Below are positions 52,561-61,720 of a stretch of DNA of 64,000 nucleotides, piece by piece; positions within the stretch are counted from its first letter, which is position 1, and each line of letters starts with the position of its first letter. The notes under the pieces are model-generated. The model worked only from the letters and a program-made list of their open reading frames with translations, was not told where the DNA came from and did no database searches. The DNA is taken from positions 504,476,556-504,540,555 of the forward strand of contig NC_053392.1 in NCBI RefSeq assembly GCF_905171765.1, given 5' to 3'. This stretch comes from Bufo bufo. Its lineage: Eukaryota > Chordata > Amphibia > Anura > Bufonidae. A program made the position numbers and the translations under genes.

Positions 52561-53727
52561 TCACGCCGGGCCTTGATTCTTTTGAGGGCATGCTGCGCGT
52601 GGATGGGCCCTGAAACAGATTGCACACAGGTGTAGCAACCTGCACTGATTGTAATGACAGATGGCGTAATTGTAATTGTTGCATATCTGGCTTCTACCAA
52701 GGTATTTTATGGGACGTCCAAACTTATCAACCCCGGATGCCGGTTTGATATTTGATGGACCTGGGGCTGCATAAGGCTGTGCTGGATCTGCTACGTGGCC
52801 CGTATTGGAACACCAACCCGCAGTGTGGGAGTATGAGTTGCAGACCGTGCACGTCGGGGCTTTTAGCCCTGCAAAATGGCGGCAGAATAATTCAGTGTCT
52901 ATGTTAGACCAATCCAGAACGTGCTGGCACTGTATCAGGGCAGCTGCTGCTTTGGCTGAGAATGATCGGTGGTAGTCGAAGAATGCTGTGCCGCCATATT
53001 TATATCCTAATTCCACCACCTTGTACATGTACAAATCTAGCTCGGCCCTCCTATGCGGGTTGGCTGTGCAAATGACGTCCCTGTATAAGCTGAATGCTAG
53101 GACAAATTCCGTGACGTTCAATTTCCTGTTAAGCCTAGCATTCTTTGACTTCAGGATGACCGAAACCTCCCCACAAGCAATGGTTCTATTGTCCGGGGCC
53201 TCATGTGTCGCAATGAGCAGGGATGCCAGGTTGACGTCTTTGCCCTCCAATATGTCCTGCCTGATATTGGCCAGAATGAAATGGGACGGGTCGATGGTGG
53301 GAAACTGGGAAGACCCACCAGAAGCACTGGATTGCCCTGCCGCAGGTTCCACCGATGTTGGTGCCGCTAATGCTGCCGCCGCAGACCTGGCTTCCACTAA
53401 TTCTATTCTGGCCTGTAGGTCTGTCATGGATGATGTTATACTGTTGATCACGGCGTGTAGTTGGGTGAGTGATGTGTGAATGGTTCCCATGGATACCTCA
53501 TCCTGGCTCACGGGTGGTACGTCTGACATCAGAAGACGATATAACTCGGCTTTTCTTGCAGATGCTGGAAAGGGGATGCCCCTCCGGCGCAGCTCGGCGG
53601 ACAACTTCGGGATGGTCCAGGAACGTAAAGAAGGTCCCACGCTTCGCTCAGACTGGGTGTCCCCGCTATCCCGCGACGCGGAAGAGCCTCCAGGCGTGAA
53701 TTCTTGCGACATCTTCCTACTGGTCAT
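52561..53727 (-). CDS. Ngaro gag-like protein with SAP-like and Cys/His motifs
   Basis: A 388-residue ORF starts at ATG 53725-53727. Residues about 35-67 (WTIPKLSAELRRRGIPFP...KAELYRLL) resemble a SAP DNA-binding fold. A coiled-coil-prone stretch follows (TSSMTDLQARIELVEARSA). The C-terminal third has Cys/His clusters (CTVCNSYSHTAGWC, CAICFRAHPRAACP) like nucleic-acid-binding knuckles. It ends in TGA followed by CTA, and the RT frame continues in the same phase. This is the expected structural/nucleoprotein ORF of DIRS-order elements, identified by position and motifs, not by sequence search. Confidence 0.85.
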   Translation of the reverse strand: MTSRKMSQEFTPGGSSASRDSGDTQSERSVGPSLRSWTIPKLSAELRRRGIPFPASARKAELYRLLMSDVPPVSQDEVSMGTIHTSLTQLHAVINSITSSMTDLQARIELVEARSAAAALAAPTSVEPAAGQSSASGGSSQFPTIDPSHFILANIRQDILEGKDVNLASLLIATHEAPDNRTIACGEVSVILKSKNARLNRKLNVTEFVLAFSLYRDVICTANPHRRAELDLYMYKVVELGYKYGGTAFFDYHRSFSAKAAAALIQCQHVLDWSNIDTELFCRHFAGLKAPTCTVCNSYSHTAGWCSNTGHVADPAQPYAAPGPSNIKPASGVDKFGRPIKYLGRSQICNNYNYAICHYNQCRLLHLCAICFRAHPRAACPQKNQGPA

Positions 53728-53893
53728 TAATTAAAAGCCATTAGTACCCCCCTTTTCCCGAGTTGTGAACCGCGACCTTGTGCCCGACCACTAATGGGTG
53801 CTGTCCGCCCTGCAGTTGCAGTGGCGGACATCCGTGCCACCGCCACCTGCTGCGTGCGTGATGGCGCCCACTGGCCTCCCGGGCCTGTGAAGC

Positions 53894-54309
53894 CTGAAGA
53901 CGTGACAGGCCCTGGTCTGTGTCTGTAGTCGTGACAGATTTGACCAGGCGGGACCTGTGGTGTGACCATGACTGAGAGGACGTCCCGGTACGTGTGCCTG
54001 TGGTCGTGACAGGACTTTGTGCTGATGTGTGGATGAGCAGGTGATGTGCCTGTAGGCGTGACAGGACTTAGAACTGGCCTGTAGACGTGAAAGACGTGTT
54101 TACCAAGACTGCCTGTGGTCGTGACAGGACTTTATTGCGAGTCTGTGGACGTGACAGACGTTTGAACATGAACACCTGTAGTCGTGACAGTTTTTTTTTT
54201 TGAATGCCTGTAGTCGTGACAGGATTGTATAACAAGTCTGAAGACGTGACAGACGCGTTTGAATGCCCGTGGTCGTGACAGGACTTATGTGAGTCTGAGG
54301 TCGTGACAG
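53894..54309 (-). repeat. Phased dyad motif array in the Ngaro leader
   Basis: Twelve near-identical copies of a 15-bp motif, CTGTRGWCGTGACAG on the plus strand, start at 53894, 53923, 53998, 54050, 54079, 54113, 54143, 54176, 54208, 54238, 54267 and 54295. A degenerate one lies near 53954. Most are 28-34 bp apart. Each has outer dyad arms CTGT/ACAG. The sequence between copies is not conserved, so this is not an ordinary tandem duplication. It lies 167 bp upstream of the gag ATG. Regulatory or packaging function is inferred only. Confidence 0.8.
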
Positions 54310-55414
54310 CCTTTTTTTTTTTTTTTTTTCGGGATGGTGCGTGGGGCACCCTTCCACCGTTGGCTTAACGTAATGGATGTCTGACTGCTTGTGGCTGAGT
54401 TGGAAACTGATACGTACCTTATCTGCCGTGTATTTGCCTATGGCGCCACAGAACGTGACACGAACTGTGGAAACAAAAATAATTTTTATTTTTTTTACTT
54501 GCGCCATGAAACCAGCAGATTGACTCTACCCCCCCCCCCCCCCCCCCACCGCACAGAACCGGCTGGTAGCAGGCATGGGTGCCCCCACACCTCTGTGGTG
54601 TGTAGGGCACGTACCCTGTCCTGTCCCCCCCCAGCTTGGACAGAGTGCTGGTGACAGGAACAGGTCGATGGAACGCACCCCTGCCTGCTGCCTCTGTGCA
54701 TGGCCGCGGTAATTTAATTATGACCTGTTTGTGCGAGAGGCCTGAACAGACCTGGTGAGTGGATGCGTGCCCTGATGCCGCTATGAGAAACGGGGTGGCG
54801 GGGGGGGGGGGGGGGGTGGCAGGAGAGGTCAAGCCTGTTGAATGTTGACAATGTTGAATGACCATTCCCGTGGTTGCGATGTCCCATTGGTATGTGCCAC
54901 CGCAGGTGTGGAAATTTATTTTTTTATTTTTATTTTTTATATCACTCTGCCTTGGCCATGGCTCATGAATGTTAGAGTTGGCCTGGGTTCAAAATCAAAG
55001 CTTTCTTAGAGTAATTACAGGTGACCATCTATTACGTATTAAGCAAAACATGCTGCTGCAAATCCTCCTAAAGAACATTAATAAAGTGCTGGCGAACGTT
55101 ATTAGATTGCATTCACGCAAAAGGCAGTTCATCTCTTTCACCAATGTATGTAATGTTCCCTGGCCTGCCGCCAGTGCCCACCAGGTGGCGCCGTGGGGTG
55201 CGAGTCCCGCCGGGGACTGCGGCTTGAACTGCACAGCCACCGCCGCCCGTGAGCAGACTGGAGCCGTGCCTCCCGGTTTCTGCCACCCCACCTACAGTGT
55301 CCAGCAACCGCACCACAGCCCCCGTCTTACTTGAAGTCGCGATGATGCGACCAGCCCTCACGCTGCCCGACCTGTGAAACACAACGACCCGGAAGTGCTC
55401 TGCCTCCTGACCCC
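54310..55414 (-). other. Ngaro 5' leader, no supported ORF
   Basis: Between A1 and the motif array there are homopolymer runs (T at 54310-54329, C at 54530-54547, G at 54799-54816), a GC-rich stretch (55150-55330) and only short unsupported ORFs. It probably represents untranslated leader. Confidence 0.6.
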
Positions 55415-55523
55415 CAGACGTGCCGGCGATCGTGCAGCAGGTAACGGCTGCTGCCTTTTAAGCCTATGTGGCCCCGCCTCCCCCAGCACAAACACAGCAA
55501 TGTAATACCATGCTTAACACTTA
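55415..55523 (-). repeat. Ngaro 5' split direct repeat (A1)
   Basis: CAGACGTGCCGGCGATCGTG to GCTTAACACTT matches 49787-49895 with few differences (for example AACGGCTGCTGC versus AACGACTGCTGC). It is the outer 5' end of the element. Confidence 0.9.
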
Positions 55524-55734
55524 TCCTATTTGGAATGTTTTCATGATTGAAAGTTACGTTATGTCCTGAACAAACTCTATGCACACTAAACCAGAAGCCC
55601 CCTTTACTTCTCACGCTCTGTTCAGAAAGCGGATACTACACAGGCTACATACCCCCAATTGGCTGTACCGTGGTATTTAAAAAGGACCTAGTTACTAGTA
55701 TGTGCTGTAGGATAAGCATATAGGCGACATTTAT

Positions 55735-55897
55735 AAAAACTACTGTAAAGGAAAACTGACTGAATTGCCCCATAGCAACCAATCGGATTCCATCTTTCAT
55801 TTTCCAAGGGAGCTCTGAAAAATGAAAGGAGGAATCTGATTGGTTGCTATGGGCAACTCGGCCTGTTTTCCTTTACACCAGTTTTGATAAATCTTCC
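55735..55897. mobile_element. Short MITE-like palindrome
   Basis: The left arm ACTGTAAAGGAAAACTGACTGA and CCCCATAGCAACCAATCGGA mirror GATTGGTTGCTATGGGCAAC and CTGTTTTCCTTTACACCAGT on the right. ATTTATAAAA/GATAAAT lies at the rims. Confidence 0.7.
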
Positions 55898-56206
55898 ATA
55901 TAATACTCATGTTTCAGTGCATGACGTTGGCCTACCCAGATATCAGTGTAGTCACCTGCTGAAGATTTGCAGTCTCATTCATCTCAATGGTGTTTGCAGA
56001 AATCCAGCCCATTTCTGATATCAGTGACAGTCTCCAAAATTTCTGTAACAAATCTGCTGCATGTGAATTTAGCCTTTTACTTTACCCTTTACCCCTTACC
56101 CCATATGGATTTGTCCATGGACCAAATTTTGCCCCTAACCTGGAAAAAGTAGGCTCTTTTTCACAAAAAAACAAAACATCCCTGTGGATTGCTTAAGGCC
56201 TATGAC

Positions 56207-56951
56207 TAGGGTTGCCACCTTTCCCAACAAAAAATACCAGCCACGTTAAGCCACACCCCTAAAGGGGGTATGGTGGTGGGCATGGCTTAACACAGCGTGT
56301 TAAGTCGCTGTCATAATGTGGCTCCCAATAATATTAATGCCCCCATCAGTGCCGCCCAGGATGAATAATGCACCCATTAGTGCCCCCAGTTAGAATAATG
56401 CCTCCATTAGTGCCACCCAGAATTAATGATGCTCCCATTAATGCTCCTAGTTAGAATAATGCCCCCCATTAGTGCCCCCAGTTAGAATAATGCCCCCATT
56501 ATTGCCCCCAGTTGGAATTATGCCCCCAGTTAGAATAATGCCCCCTATTAGTGCCCCCAGTTAGAATAATGCCCCCATTAGTGCCCCCTTCTCTGTTTCT
56601 GCAAAAAAAAAAAAACTCCTTCATTTGCTCGCACCACTGTGAACACCCACTGCTGACTGGAGGCTCAGAACAGGACCTGCGCTCCAGCGTGATGACATCT
56701 CACAGGTCCTGTCCTCCAGTCAGCAGCGTGAGCAAATGGAGGAGGTGAGTGCTTTTTTTTCATTTTTATTAACACATAGGGGGAGGTCAAGGCTGCACTA
56801 ATGAGCGCTCCGCAATGGAAGCGCTCATTAGTAGCAGTCCTGTTAGGAAAATACCGGCAATTAAAATTGCTGGTAGAAAAAAAATTATCGGCACCAGCAG
56901 GGCCACTAAAATACAGTTTTTTCCGGTGATACCAGCCAGGTGGCAACCCTA
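56207..56951. mobile_element. Non-autonomous hAT element (TAGGGTTGCCACCT ends)
   Basis: TAGGGTTGCCACCT and AGGTGGCAACCCTA are exact inverses. Flanks CCTATGAC (56199-56206) and CCTGTGAC (56952-56959) match at 7 of 8. It contains a ~30-bp minisatellite (about 56325-56600, unit GCCCCCATTAGTGCCCCCAG plus TTAGAATAAT, about 9 copies) and a CpG-poor hairpin centred near 56690. Confidence 0.85.
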
Positions 56952-57293
56952 CCTGTGACAAGTGTACACAAAAGGAGCTGTTAGGGCACCTTTCACATGC
57001 GGCAGATTTTGTGGCAGAAAATTCCGCGACTGAAAATCTGTTCTATTCACATTAATGGGCCTTGCAGAAATCTATCCATCAAATGAATGGAACTGATTTT
57101 CAGTCGCAGAATTTTCTGCCACGTGTGAATGCGCCCTTACAGGGTCAGCTCTCCCCTGTTGGCTTTTTACAGAAACCGTGCCATGTCTGCCTGTGGGTTG
57201 TGTGAAATGCAATACCAGGCACAGCTCCTGGACAAACCTGGTTCTGTTTGAGGGCAGCAAAAATAGCAAAAAATAAGAAATACTGAAGACTAA

Positions 57294-57768
57294 GGCTACT
57301 TTCACATTAGCGATTTTTGCGGATCCGTCATGGATCTACAAAAACGCTTCCGTTACAATAATACAACCGCATGCATCTGTCATGAACGTATCCGGCTGTA
57401 TTATGTCTTCTATAGCCATGACGGATCCGTCTTGAACACCATTGAAAGACAATGGGAGACGGATCCGTTTTCTATTGTGCCAGATTGTGTCAGAGAAAAT
57501 GGATCCTTCCCCATTGACTTACATTGTGTGCCAGGACGGATCCGTTTGGCTCCGCTTCGTCAGGCGGACAGCAAAACACTGCAGGCAGCGTTTTGGTGTC
57601 CGCCTCCAGAGCGGAATGGTGACTTATCGGAGGCAAACAGATGCATTGTGAGCGGATCCTTTTCCATTCAGAATGCATTAGGGCAAAACTGATCCGTTTT
57701 AGACTGCTTGTGAGAGCCCTGAACGGATCTCGCAAACGGAAAGCCTAAACACTAGTGTGAAAGTAGCC
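57294..57768. mobile_element. PIF/Harbinger-like MITE, GGATCC-rich
   Basis: GGCTACTTTCACATTAGCG ... CTAGTGTGAAAGTAGCC is flanked by TAA on both sides (57291-57293, 57769-57771). It has multiple ACGGATCCGT sites. Confidence 0.85.
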
Positions 57769-57954
57769 TAAGGGGTCCATCTACTAACAGATATACGCCA
57801 CTTTGTGGCGTATTGCTTCGGCAGATTGCGGCACAGAGGTTATTTTTGCCAGAATCTGTGACTTTTCGCCGCTCATGCCAGGGGGCGCGGCGTGGACGGG
57901 GAAGGGGGCGGGTCGGCAGGCCCTTCTCATTTGTCATTTTCTACGCCTGTTTTA

Positions 57955-58239
57955 GGGTCCATTCACACGTCCGTAGAATGGGTCCGCATCCGTTCCGCAA
58001 ATTGTGGAGCGGGTGCGGACCCATTCATTCTCTATGGGGCAGGAATGGATGCAGACAGCACACAGTGTGCTATCCGCATTTCAGGAGCGCGCCCCTGATC
58101 TTCCGGTCCGCAGCTCCGGAAAAAAATAGAACATGTACTATTCTTGTCCGCAATTGCGGACAAGAATAGGCAGTTCTATAAGGGGGTCGGCCAGCTGTAT
58201 GGTGGATCTGCAATACACTACGGACGTGTGAATGGACCC
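57955..58239. mobile_element. PIF/Harbinger-like MITE
   Basis: GGGTCCATTCACACGTCCG and CGGACGTGTGAATGGACCC are exact inverses. TTA flanks both sides (57952-57954, 58240-58242). Confidence 0.87.
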
Positions 58240-58568
58240 TTAGGCATAGAAAATGGGCCAAATCTACGCCAGCAAGGGATGTTATTTACAGGCCGGAGCC
58301 TCTACATAAGTTCGGCACCTCCACTGCCAGCTAAAGGGGTATTAATTAATAAATAACTCTCTAAGTATTTCAGATCCATCCGGTTCAGCTGCACACGGGC
58401 CCAGTGTGGGAGGGGGGCCCATGTGCAGCTTCTATGGTAGGGCAGCGGGAGATGAGCTTTTCCATTGTGGAAGCGCTCATCTCTATATTCATCTGTACTG
58501 ACGTCCACAGGAGAGCGATACAGATGGATGCTGCGGTGGGGCAGGGGAGAGACGTCTTAGGCGCATTA

Positions 58569-58847
58569 GGCCCCATTTACACGTCTGCAATTTCGTTCCG
58601 CATTTTGCGGAACGGAATTGCGGACCCATTCATTTCTATGGGGCCGAACGAACCCGCACTTCCACGTTCACATTTCCGTTCCTGAAAAAAATAGAACATG
58701 TCCTATTCTTGTCCGCGGACAAGAATAGGCATATTCTATTAGTGACGGAGATGTGCGGTCCGCAAAATGCGGAACGCACATTGCCGCTGTCCGTGTTTTG
58801 CAGATCCGTGGATCTGCAAAACACGCTACGGACGTGTGAATGGACCC
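58569..58847. mobile_element. PIF/Harbinger-like MITE
   Basis: GGCCCCATTTACACGTCTGC ... CGGACGTGTGAATGGACCC. TTA flanks both sides (58566-58568, 58848-58850). It shares the right terminus with 57955-58239. Confidence 0.85.
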
Positions 58848-58850
58848 TTA

Positions 58851-60395
58851 GTCTGATAGGCTACAGGCACTAGACAGGTGACAGGTGCAGCTATTTTCGG
58901 AGGGCTCATAGCGGTGAATGGACAGGACGCAGCACACTAGCGGTGTGTTTACCCTCCCTGTGTGGGCCCTGTTCTGGAGATAGGAGTGGGAGCCTCACCT
59001 ATGTGACATTTTTTGGCATTATCCTAGTTATATGCCACAAATGTTGAAATGAGAAAACTGCTTTTAGAAAGGTGTTGCATTTTAAAGCCTCACAGTGTCT
59101 TAAAGGGGTTGTGTTACAAAACATATTCTAGCTTTTACAAATCAGCACCTTTATCTGAAAAGCTTTGTTATTGCATGTTTTAAAAATTTTGTATAACCAG
59201 TGAGCTATTTAATAAAATGTATCTGTACAGCGCCACCTGCTGTTTGTTATTTTCCTTATATTTTTGTCCGTCTCACTGATCTGGTCGGACATGCTCAGTT
59301 TAAATCTTCAACTGCCCCCAGCCATATGTTCTGTTAGAAGCTGTGGCAGTTACAGGAAGAGATCTGCAGCAGAAAGGACACGCCCCTGAGCTGCAGCAGA
59401 AAGGGCATGCCCCTGAGCTGCAGCAGAAAGGGCATGCCCCTGAGCTGCAGCAGAAAGGGCATGCCCCTGAGCTGCAGCAGAAAGGACATGCCCCTGAGCC
59501 GCAAGGTCGAAGATAATCTAGCAGAGCAATGAATGGGGAGATCTCAGGATCCATGTGTGGTACAGGGCTGGTTCTAGGAGATTGTCCTGTACTGTGTGAT
59601 GGCTGATTTTCATGTTTGACATCAATCATGGCATAACCCCTTTAATGACAAGACTGAATACCTGAAGCAGGGCAGGAAATGTTGTCTTGTGAGGAGCTGC
59701 ATGTGTGAAGTTTCTGGCTTGTGATAATGGGACAAAGTAAACTAATGAATTGGGATCCAAGTTTATTGACCCCACTAATAGCTGTTCATTAAAGGGTATG
59801 GAAGGATTATCAGAGTACTTCTAGTGAATCCACCAGTATGACCCAGAAGATGTTTGAAGCTGCTCAGCGGCTGCCAACCCTCAAAAGTCAGAGATAATTA
59901 AAAATCAGGCATGATTCTGTCCTTAAGCATTCGGCATACGGTGCATTTTCCCCACTTCTTAGCCGAAACATCTGCACTACATTTCATTACCCAACCTGAG
60001 CCAAAAAGCAACACGCTGCAAAGTGAAACATTAATTCCACTACTCACAATTTATGTGCTTGAGATAAGAAGTAGAAAGTGCTTAAATCCATTTTAATTAT
60101 CCAAACACTTCAAAACCATTTATCCGGAAAAAGCTTTCTAATTCACTGAAGAGTCCTGGCTGTCCTACTAGCTGTGCGTGTAGATAGCCCTTCCCAGTCT
60201 CCTGTAGCACTGTCTACAGACAGAACGTCGTTCTTCATAATAAACTGTCATGGCTGGTTGTGTTAAGGCAATCACTGTCCATATGATAGGAGGGGAGGAC
60301 CCACATAGGAGAGCTGGGAAGAGCAGCCCTTAACCTGGAGGACCCGACCCTAGATGGTCACCCATTGACTGCAGTGATCAGCTTTCAATACTATG
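58851..60395. other. Spacer with T2-like fragments
   Basis: TTAAAGGGGTTGTGTTACAA at about 59100 and CATGGCATAACCCCTTTAA at about 59626-59644 are inverse T2-like ends enclosing the 27-bp minisatellite. The remainder has no supported feature. Confidence 0.5.
59370..59505. repeat. 27-bp minisatellite, about 5 copies
   Basis: The unit CTGAGCTGCAGCAGAAAGGG plus CATGCCC is followed by a diverged last copy. The cysteine-rich ORF on the minus strand is a repeat artefact. Confidence 0.9.
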
Positions 60396-60507
60396 GGGGT
60401 CATTTACTAAGTCGGCGCCTCTACATAACTTTGGCGGATCCACCGCCAGCACAAGGGGTTATTAAGACCAGCGTCTAATACGCTGGTCTTAATAAATGAC
60501 CCCCTAT
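60396..60507. mobile_element. Short MITE-like hairpin
   Basis: GGGGGTCATTTACTAAG ... CTTAATAAATGACCCCC. The internal CTCTACATAACTTTGGCGGA is shared with 4140-4180 and 58290-58315. The family is uncertain. Confidence 0.6.
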
Positions 60508-60616
60508 ATGTCTACTGGGAAATGTTGGATGCAGCTTTGCACGATAATAACAAGTGATAACTGAAGGTATCAGTGGTCAAAATTGCTGCAGAATAAAAAT
60601 GGTCTGTTCAGAATGT

Positions 60617-61027
60617 TTAAAGGGGTTTTCCAAAAGTTTTTTTTACTGTTGGCCTATACTTTGTATATGTCATCAGTATCTGATCGGTGGGGTCTGATGC
60701 CCGGGACCCCCACAGATCAGCACCGCAGCCTTCTCTCAGCTCATGAAGCACAGCGCCATACTTACTATAGAGGCTGTGCTTGGTATTACAGCCCAGCCCC
60801 ATTCTCTTCACTGGGGCTGAGCTGCACCTAGCCAGGTCAACAATGAATGTGACATCACATGGCCTAGGAAAGCTGTGAGAAGGCTGTGGTGCTACTGCAA
60901 GCTCCTCTGCCTTCTCAAACAGCTGATCGGTAGGGGTCCCGGGTGTCGGACCCCCACCGATCAGATACTGATGACCCATCCAGAGTATAGGTCATCAGTA
61001 AAAAACACTTGGAAAACTCCTTCAAAC
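60617..61027. mobile_element. T2-like MITE
   Basis: TTAAAGGGGTTTTCCAAAAG at the left and CTTGGAAAACTCCTTCAA at the right. The palindromic body has CATCAGTATCTGATCGGTGG and CCACCGATCAGATACTGATG. The gypsy LTR abuts its right end. Confidence 0.8.
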
Positions 61028-61720
61028 TGTAACGGTCGCGTACACACACACACAGGGGGGAGGGAAGTGACCACTGCGCTCCACCCTTACCCCTGGCCCT
61101 GCCTACTTGCCTCGCGAGTCCTAATGACAGGGGACAACTGGACGGCAATCCCTAACTTGGAGTAAGTGCAGGGATGACAGACAGACAAACAACAGGACGT
61201 GAACGGACCGAGTCAATACCAGGAAAGCTGCAAAGTACAAATGGAGCAAGCAGAGAATTGTCAGGAGAAGCCGGGGTCATAAATACCAGGAGAGCAGAGA
61301 AGTACAAGAGGAGTCCTAAGAGAGTAGTCAGGTGGGAGCCGAGGTCACAATACCAGGACGGAAGCGCAGTACAAGAGGAGCAGGCAAAAGGATGGTCAGG
61401 AACAGGATCAGGTAAGTATTCAGCAGTCCAACAAATAGCCAGGAACCTAGAAATTAACAGGCAACCTGTAGCCAGCAGGCTGCCTGTATTTATAGTGGGG
61501 AGTGAGGGTCATGTGACGTGGACAGCGTCACATGACCGACAGACCAACCAGTCGAGCACCGAGTGATCAGCTCGGCGCTCAAGGCAGACTAGGAGCAGGG
61601 GGCCACCCAGCTAGTAAAGCCGCCCTGGGAATGAGGTCAAACACAGAACCTCATTCCAAAAGCTAAGCAACAGTTCTGCGGGCAATGGGGGACCGAGTGC
61701 ACCTTCGGAACCCCGTGACA
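61028..61720 (-). mobile_element. 3' LTR of a Ty3/gypsy element
   Basis: On the minus strand it begins TGTCACGGGGTTCC immediately after a purine tract (AAAAGGGGGGG, about 61722-61734) and ends ...CGACCGTTACA. It is 693 bp with TG...CA ends. TATAAATA at 61487-61494 is the likely U3 promoter. The 5' LTR lies beyond the window, so the target duplication cannot be checked. Confidence 0.85.

Larger units (their letters stand above)
49640..55523 (-). mobile_element. Ngaro-type tyrosine-recombinase retrotransposon (DIRS order)
   Basis: In minus-strand order there are a 109-bp repeat (55523-55415), a leader, a gag-like ORF, RT-RNase H, tyrosine recombinase, a 99-bp repeat (49990-49892), a second copy of the first repeat (49895-49787) and a second copy of the second (49738-49640). 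This A1-ORFs-B1-A2-B2 split direct repeat layout, together with a tyrosine recombinase in place of a DDE integrase, defines Ngaro-like elements. Two frame breaks mark it as probably defective. It has no target duplication, as expected for recombinase-mediated insertion. No SGNH hydrolase domain was seen. Confidence 0.92.

Noticed and set aside
54391..54865. ORFs of 87-148 aa in the Ngaro leader
   Set aside because: They overlap homopolymer runs, have no motif, and lie in a region expected to be untranslated.
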